From Plicaturopsis crispa FD-325 SS-3 (lineage: Eukaryota; Basidiomycota; Agaricomycetes; Amylocorticiales; Amylocorticiaceae): 64,000 bases of DNA. Below the pieces are notes generated by a model. That model was not told the DNA's origin and did not search any database. It saw only the letters and a list, made by a program, of their open reading frames with translations. Shown here one piece after another: positions 59,188 through 64,000 of this stretch (position 1 is its first letter; every line of letters begins with the position of its first letter). A program made the translations under genes and the position numbers. The DNA lies in contig KN832562.1 of assembly GCA_000827205.1 (NCBI GenBank), positions 301,463-365,462 on the forward strand. Direction: 5' to 3'.

Positions 59188-60841
59188 ATGTCTACAGTTC
59201 ACCTGTTGGTTCTCATCCATGGGATGTGGGGAAACCCCAGCCATCTCTCCGAGCTCGACCGCATAATCCGAGAAACGAAGGCCAAGCTACACGACACGGA
59301 GGCTGACGCAGAGCTGAGAGTCTTGCTACCCAAAACCAACTCTGACGAGTATTCGTACGACGGCGTAGACTACGGAGGCGAGCGTGTCGCTCAAGAGGTG
59401 AGCCAATTGCCCGCCACTCAGCTACTGACACTGACAGCCTTTAGATCGTGGATGAAGTTACGGAAATTGAACGCAATGGCAAGAAGGTATCGCGTTTCTC
59501 CATTACGGGATACAGTCTAGGCGGGCTGGTGGCACGATACGTTGTTGGGTGCGCATTTCATATGTCTCATAAGCAGCTTCCACTCACAAGCCATACAGCA
59601 TTCTGCATCAACGTCAATTCTTCAAGGACGTTAGTCCGATTAATTTCAACACTTTCGCTACTCCCCATATCGGACTTCCTCGATATTCCTCCGTATTATC
59701 TTCACTTTTCCATACGCTGGGTCCTAAATTACTGTCACGGACTGGAGAACAGTTCTACTGCGTAGACAAGTGGTCTGCGAATGGTAGACCGCTGTTGGAA
59801 GTCATGGCTGATCCTGGTGAGTACTTCAACCACATGCAATCACGTATCGTGTATTTACGACCGGTGGAATAGACAGATTATTCTTCCAAGGATTGGCCCT
59901 GTTTCCGCACATCAGAATTTATGCGAATGCGTACGTCCAATCCTTTGCCGAGTTGAATGGAAGTCCCATCTGAAAGAAACCACAGTGTCAACGATGTTAC
60001 AGTTCCTTATTGTACCGCCGCCATTGAATTAGATGACCCTTTCGTTGACTTTGATAAAAGCGGCGTAGAAGTGTAAGCCGTTCAATTTGTATCGTGTTCA
60101 ATAATCTCACCCAGACCTCCACAGTGAGTTGATGGAGGAGTATACTCCCCTCATTAAATCATATACTGTTCCTCCCGAACCACCCGCGAGACCCACTGTA
60201 TTGTCTACTACGTGGTTCCGAAGCCTGAAAGCTCCCAGGCCTTTCCTCCCTCCCATGTTGACTTTCAGGTTCCCTCTCAATCTTGTATGCCTCGTCACCT
60301 ATCTTCAAGCAAACACGGCTAATTGTGCATTCAACAGGTCTTCTACTGTCTAGTTCCCGTCATTATACCCACCGCACTTTCCCTTGTCATCGTCCGACTA
60401 TACTTGTCCTCTCGCAACTCGCGCTCGCGGATCAAAATGCTCGAGAAGGACGAAACCAACGGCATGAAGCTTATCCACATATTCGAGCAGCTGGAGCAGC
60501 AGGTCGAGAACGCCGTCGTCGACCTCATCGACGAGACGGACCCCGACCCGACCCTCGAAGCCATCGAAGGATCCCCGGACTCGGCGTCTACAACCGTGGC
60601 TGTGGCGAAAGAGAAGGGCAAGACAACGAAGGCGTCGTCGCAGCAGCCCGTGCTCACGCCCCTGCAGCACAAGCTCGTCGCGAACCTGAACACGCTGCCC
60701 AATCTGAAGAAAGAGCGCGCGTTCATATACCCGGTGCGGAACTCGCACGCGGTGATTGTGTGTCGCGACGTGAAACGGTTCCCGTTGCATGGTATGGGCG
60801 AGGGCATCCTCAGGCATTGGGCGGACGAGTTCGTTCTATGA
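59188..60841 (+). CDS. DUF676 (ROG1-type) lipase / serine esterase
   Basis: Alpha/beta-hydrolase of the DUF676 family, which in yeast (Rog1 and relatives) acts on monoacylglycerols and phospholipids. The start is at 59188: MSTVHLLVLIHGMWGNPSHL, with HG of the oxyanion motif. Exons continue with VLLPKTNSDEYSYDGVDYGG, IVDEVTEIERNGKKV, and the nucleophile elbow ITGYSLGGLVARYVVG (G-x-S-x-G, catalytic Ser). Next are FNTFATPHIGLPRY, RTGEQFYCVDKW, DRLFFQGLALFPHIRIYANA and DVTVPYCTAAIE with the likely catalytic Asp region. Towards the C-terminus a hydrophobic segment (VFYCLVPVIIPTALSLVIV) could anchor the protein, and a final block, FIYPVRNSHAVIVCRDVKRF, HGMGEGILRHW, carries a plausible catalytic His. 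Some middle splice sites around 59990-60120 are less certain. Confidence 0.87.
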
Positions 60842-61457
60842 GTGGATGAGGTAGATTATGTGGACTTTTGGTTGACTTTTGGACTTTATTATTTTGCTTC
60901 CCGCACGGTTCAAATCATATCAGGGAGGATTTAGTATGTTCTTGGGGTGTATGGGCTCGCGTCGTAATGCAGCTCATTACTGTAGCGTTGAACGTTGCAC
61001 CTTGCGAGCTGCGAGAGTCTCAGTATGTGCGATGATCTTATCATAGTCAGATTCGATAAAATAAACATTCATTTGCTTGATTTTTGACTTGATCTCGTTC
61101 GGACTCGTTCTGTCAAAGGTGGTGCTCCGTGTTATCCGGACAAGTACTAGTGCTGTCCTGTGCGGCGTAACTCAAAAGGCATCGGGTTGACTGTCGGCGT
61201 CGACTCCGTCGAGTCGTCGACGGAGGAATGTTGGAGGAATGATACATAAATAATATGTTTTATCAATATTTTTATGTTTTATTATTCCCACGATGCCACG
61301 ACTCAGGAACAATGCTCATTGGTCGTCGACGCGGTTCATCCTCTTCCTTCAAGCACCCTCGCCATCTCTTTCCTCCTCCTCCTTCCTCCCTGTCTTCAAG
61401 GACTATCTGTCCCCCACCTATATATCTACCACGGAGTCAACTAGATAGCACAGCACA
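60842..61457. other. Intergenic
   Basis: About 616 bases between two forward genes, AT-rich around 61040-61100 and 61240-61290. It should hold the lipase 3' end and the SPC2 promoter. The last 100 bases are CT-rich, as in other promoters here. Confidence 0.4.
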
Positions 61458-62365
61458 ATGGCCCGCCGAAAAGCTGCCACCAACGGCCACGCAGAACCCG
61501 CACACGATACAAAACTGGAGTCAGAGCCAGCAGAACGCTCGAGACGGGCATCCTCTTCGCACTCGTCGCCTGATGCGGATCGTCCACCTGGCCCTCTCAG
61601 CGTCTCCGTACCGCCAGACTCGCGTGATGTGATTCGGGTGAACAACGCAAACCTGACAGAGCTCAAGAATGCTTGTGATGATGCGGTCAAACGCGTGCGT
61701 TCTCTTGTGCCGTGAACGTTCATAAACATGACTGACACTCTGTTCAGCACCTGTCGCGGCCGGAGCTGTTTAATCAGATACACGCGCATACAGATGTTCG
61801 ATTGGCGTTGGGTTGGGCAGGTGTTTTCACGGCCGCGGCCACCGGCTTGTACGGCTGGAAAGTGGAGTTTGAGCAGTCGAAACCTGTTGTGTGGGCTGGT
61901 CTCATCCTGTGAGCTGATTTCACATGCCACTGCATCACCCTTCACCTACTAACCATTGGAGATAGGTACGTCGTACTCACCGTGCTTCAGACGCTATACG
62001 CCTACTTCGTCGAGGGCGACATCGTGTTTGTGGGAAAACGGAAAACCTTTTCCAAGCGTGTATGTCCCTGCTTTCTGCCCACCCTTCTATCTATGCCTGA
62101 TAGTAATATCGACGTTCAGATTGTCACAGAGCGGATAACGTTGTCCTCGCATACGCACCACGAAAAGCCAGCACCCGCGTACGAGGTCACCATCACCTAC
62201 GTTCGTTCGGCAAGCAGCGGAAAAACGCTCCTCGCGCGCGGACGGACGCGTGCGCGCAAGGGGTACAATGCGTTTTTCGACAGCGCGGGCGTCATGGACC
62301 AGGAGGCGTTTGAGACATGGCTGGGCACGCTAGTGGAGGACGCCATGGAGGGCAAGTCCACCTAG
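61458..62365 (+). CDS. SPC2: Signal peptidase complex subunit 2 (Spc2 / SPC25)
   Basis: ER-membrane accessory subunit of the signal peptidase, linking it to the Sec61 translocon. The start MARRKAATNGHAEPAHDTKL is at 61458; four exons run to the stop at 62363-62365. A Ser-rich, hydrophilic N-terminal part of about 60 residues precedes the conserved region: VIRVNNANLTELKNACDDAV and HLSRPELFNQIHAHTDVRLA. Two closely spaced membrane helices follow (LGWAGVFTAAATGLYGW and PVVWAGLILYVVLTVLQTLY), as in the family. Then comes the cytosolic end: YFVEGDIVFVGKRKTFSKR, IVTERITLSSHTH, EVTITYVRSA and the closing helix FETWLGTLVEDAMEG. The length and topology match SPC25 well. Confidence 0.92.
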
Positions 62366-62748
62366 CCCGATGGCTGGGTGAATAGATTCTCTTTTGCTTC
62401 TGCTATGCTCTGGGTTTGGCGCCAGTCTGTGTTTACTCATTCTTCCGCGGAGATTCTCGTGCGATGCACTACATACATATCCTCTCTTTCTGTTGACCGG
62501 TCCGATGGCGTTATTTATCTTTCCTCATCGTATCTTGTCCTGTTTTCAGTAGTACCCTGCATCCATATATCTACTAGTACATTTCCCAAGCTTCATGGGC
62601 CCGCATTACAGTAAACTTCACTTCAATTTTCCGCGCTGCAGATGTCGGTCGCGTGACAGTAGGATTGCGATCATGTTCACCGTGGCGCGTCCTCCTCTCT
62701 ATACCGGATCCTTATACTTGTAGCTATACCGTTATACGATTGAACAAA
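62366..62748. other. Intergenic
   Basis: 383 T-rich bases after the SPC2 stop. TATAC motifs lie about 30-60 bases before the F-box-like exon. Confidence 0.35.
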
Positions 62749-62823
62749 ATGTCTCTGCCGGAGGAGCTGCTCTGTCTCATTCTCCAAGAACTTGAGGTGC
62801 CCCCTCTGTTGACATGTAGATTG
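62749..62823 (+). CDS. F-box-like first exon, rest of the gene not found
   Basis: The 75-base frame MSLPEELLCLILQELEVPPL ends at a GTGGGT donor-like site after TCRL. The pattern LPxE(L/I)...I(L/F)..L is that of the start of an F-box. I cannot find a continuing exon; the following 200 bases are a degenerate repeat. It may be a pseudogene or a gene broken by that insertion. Confidence 0.3.
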
Positions 62824-62864
62824 GTGGGTGGTCTTTTTTTTGCTCGAAGAGGACCCTGCCTAAT

Positions 62865-63050
62865 ACACCCAGAGCCCCGATGCCGGCAGGCCCGAAAATT
62901 CCCATTTTGCACATTGATCCCCGAGGGCGCAGGCCCGAAAATGCATGTGCTTGCCGACGGTTCCCCGAGGCCTCCGTGGCCCGAAACACGAGCTCGCAAA
63001 TTGAAGATGTAGCCCCCCAGGCCCGAAAATTGGGTGACGCGCGCGCGGTG
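62865..63050. repeat. Degenerate ~43-bp tandem repeat
   Basis: GGCCCGAAA recurs near 62889, 62932, 62978 and 63020, spaced 42-46 bases apart, usually preceded by a CCCCGAGG-like motif 7-20 bases upstream. Seen directly; four diverged units. Confidence 0.6.
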
Positions 63051-63379
63051 GCAAAATATATTTTTTGCACTCGCGCGGTATTGAACCCAAGCCTAATGCA
63101 TTCGCCCCCACACGCATACACATATGCATCGTACCATTACACTAAGTATTGTTCGAGCATTGGGGGTATTCTAATACCTCCTCCTCCTCCTCCTAATGCA
63201 ATGAATTGAATATTACTTGAATGTCTCGACGTCTCGTGAACGCGAGATTCAGAATACCATCATCCTAATGCACATCCTTGATTTATTCAACAAATACACG
63301 TCACAGGCATACAATATTCTTCCAATCCATTCCTAAGCTTATATTAGAGCAATAGCCGCTACTTGATAGAGGTTAGAAA
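63051..63379. other. AT-rich unassigned DNA
   Basis: About 330 bases with a short CTC/CTCCTC run near 63178-63195. No gene seen. Confidence 0.35.
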
Positions 63380-63568
63380 ATGGGCCCCCGCATCTCGTCC
63401 ACTCAGGTCGAATTCAGAACTTGGCGCGTCGAAGCGCGCGCCGTGAAAAGGTAAGTAGGAATATTGTTATCTCATTAATGCACGTAGCTGAACAACTCTT
63501 GCAGTCAACGTGCAGCCCTCGAACGTCGCAGGCTTGCTGATAGCATACTCTATGAATATAGCATTTGA
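63380..63568 (+). CDS. Candidate 44-residue protein, two exons
   Basis: Starting at 63380, MGPRISSTQVEFRTWRVEAR reaches a consensus GTAAGT donor near 63453. A TTGCAG acceptor near 63505 then joins within a Ser codon to QRAALERRRLADSILYEYSI and a stop at 63566-63568. The two halves read as one amphipathic, Arg/Ala-rich helix, which favours a real spliced product. No family recognised. It could also be the end of a larger gene whose earlier exons I cannot see. Confidence 0.35.
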
Positions 63569-63722
63569 CCGGACGGACATCAAATGTGGCAGTTGGACTG
63601 GTGCACCATTCCGCACTGGGGCAAGATCAACGGAACCAAATTTTCTGCCCGTCGGGCACCGACCGACGCCCTGTTGCCGCACAACCCGCATCTTTGTCCA
63701 TGCCCCTGCTCTGGTATTCAGC

Positions 63723-64000
63723 ATGAACGTCACAAAAGTTGACAACGGAGACTCACCACCCTTACCGCAGACACCACAGGAGGGTGCGGCGTCAAGCATG
63801 GAGCAACCTCACCTGCAATCGCCGCCTAACGAGCTCGACAAGGCTCTCACTCCAGCCGAGGATATGTCTGTCAAAAATTTCCTCCGCCTCGCATGCCCCA
63901 CCATTCCCGACCGTCCGCAACTCGTTCAGTCGAAGAGTCCGCGCGATTGGTATGCCTTCGACTCACCCAATTATACGCCCGCGTATATGTCGCATATCCT
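63723..64000 (+). CDS. Unknown gene, cut by the window end
   Basis: Open frame from 63723 (MNVTKVDNGDSPPLPQTPQE) to the last base, with no stop. The start is Pro/Ser/Gln-rich. A more ordered segment follows: DMSVKNFLRLACPTIPDRPQ and SPRDWYAFDSPNYTPAYMSH. The frame is also open upstream of the ATG, so the true start or an upstream exon may lie before 63723. Family not recognised. Confidence 0.5.
   Translation, partial: MNVTKVDNGDSPPLPQTPQEGAASSMEQPHLQSPPNELDKALTPAEDMSVKNFLRLACPTIPDRPQLVQSKSPRDWYAFDSPNYTPAYMSHI

Noticed and set aside
1-64000. tRNA, rRNA or CRISPR features
   Set aside because: I looked by eye for B-box-like GGTTCGAATCC motifs with cloverleaf arms, and for evenly spaced short repeats with unique spacers. 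None was convincing. A tRNA-scanning program would be decisive.

Overview
The window reads as nuclear DNA of a filamentous basidiomycete, most likely an Agaricomycete. Genes are split by many short introns (about 45-60 nt, GT..AG). Several families are typical of that group: a DUF6534 seven-helix membrane protein, expanded APH-like kinases, an AEC-type transporter and long disordered proteins. There are no bacterial-style operons. A 265-base run of N at 25868-26132 shows it is a draft assembly. Gene models below were joined by hand from reading frames, splice sites and family knowledge; nothing was computed or searched.

Layout. 1-7.4 kb: 3' part of an AEC-type transporter, a secreted ferritin-like (Rds1-type) protein and a tail-anchored fatty-aldehyde dehydrogenase. 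7.4-13 kb: gene-poor DNA with diverged repeats. 13-14.6 kb: delta-12 fatty acid desaturase. 14.6-18.8 kb: gene-free DNA holding short tandem repeats and a 1,089-bp mobile element with 193-bp terminal inverted repeats and a TA target site. 18.8-25 kb: four reverse-strand genes (Zn2Cys6 regulator, unknown basic protein, MAM33-type mitochondrial protein, unknown acidic protein). 25.4-28.5 kb: a 78-bp minisatellite, a sequence gap flanked by a 401-bp duplicate, then gene-poor DNA. 28.5-35.5 kb: DUF6534 protein and two tandem APH-like kinase genes with identical exon structure.

36-49 kb is a dense housekeeping block: MYND-finger protein, RING-H2 protein, condensin subunit 3, homoserine dehydrogenase and a second fatty-aldehyde dehydrogenase without a membrane anchor. 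49-52.3 kb is gene-poor. 52.3-62.4 kb: a disordered protein with a very pyrimidine-rich downstream flank, a large HECT_2 (E2-binding) ubiquitin protein, a DUF676 lipase and the signal peptidase subunit Spc2/SPC25. The last 1.6 kb holds fragments and a gene cut by the window end.

Functional links are loose, as is usual in fungi. Four genes touch lipid metabolism (two fatty-aldehyde dehydrogenases, the desaturase, the DUF676 lipase), but they are not clustered. Three head-to-head pairs probably share promoters: RING-H2/condensin, homoserine dehydrogenase/aldehyde dehydrogenase 2, and HECT_2 protein/lipase. I saw no clear new biological system. The best candidates for a second look are the long-TIR TA element, the hairpin-bearing minisatellite, and the two duplicated gene pairs.
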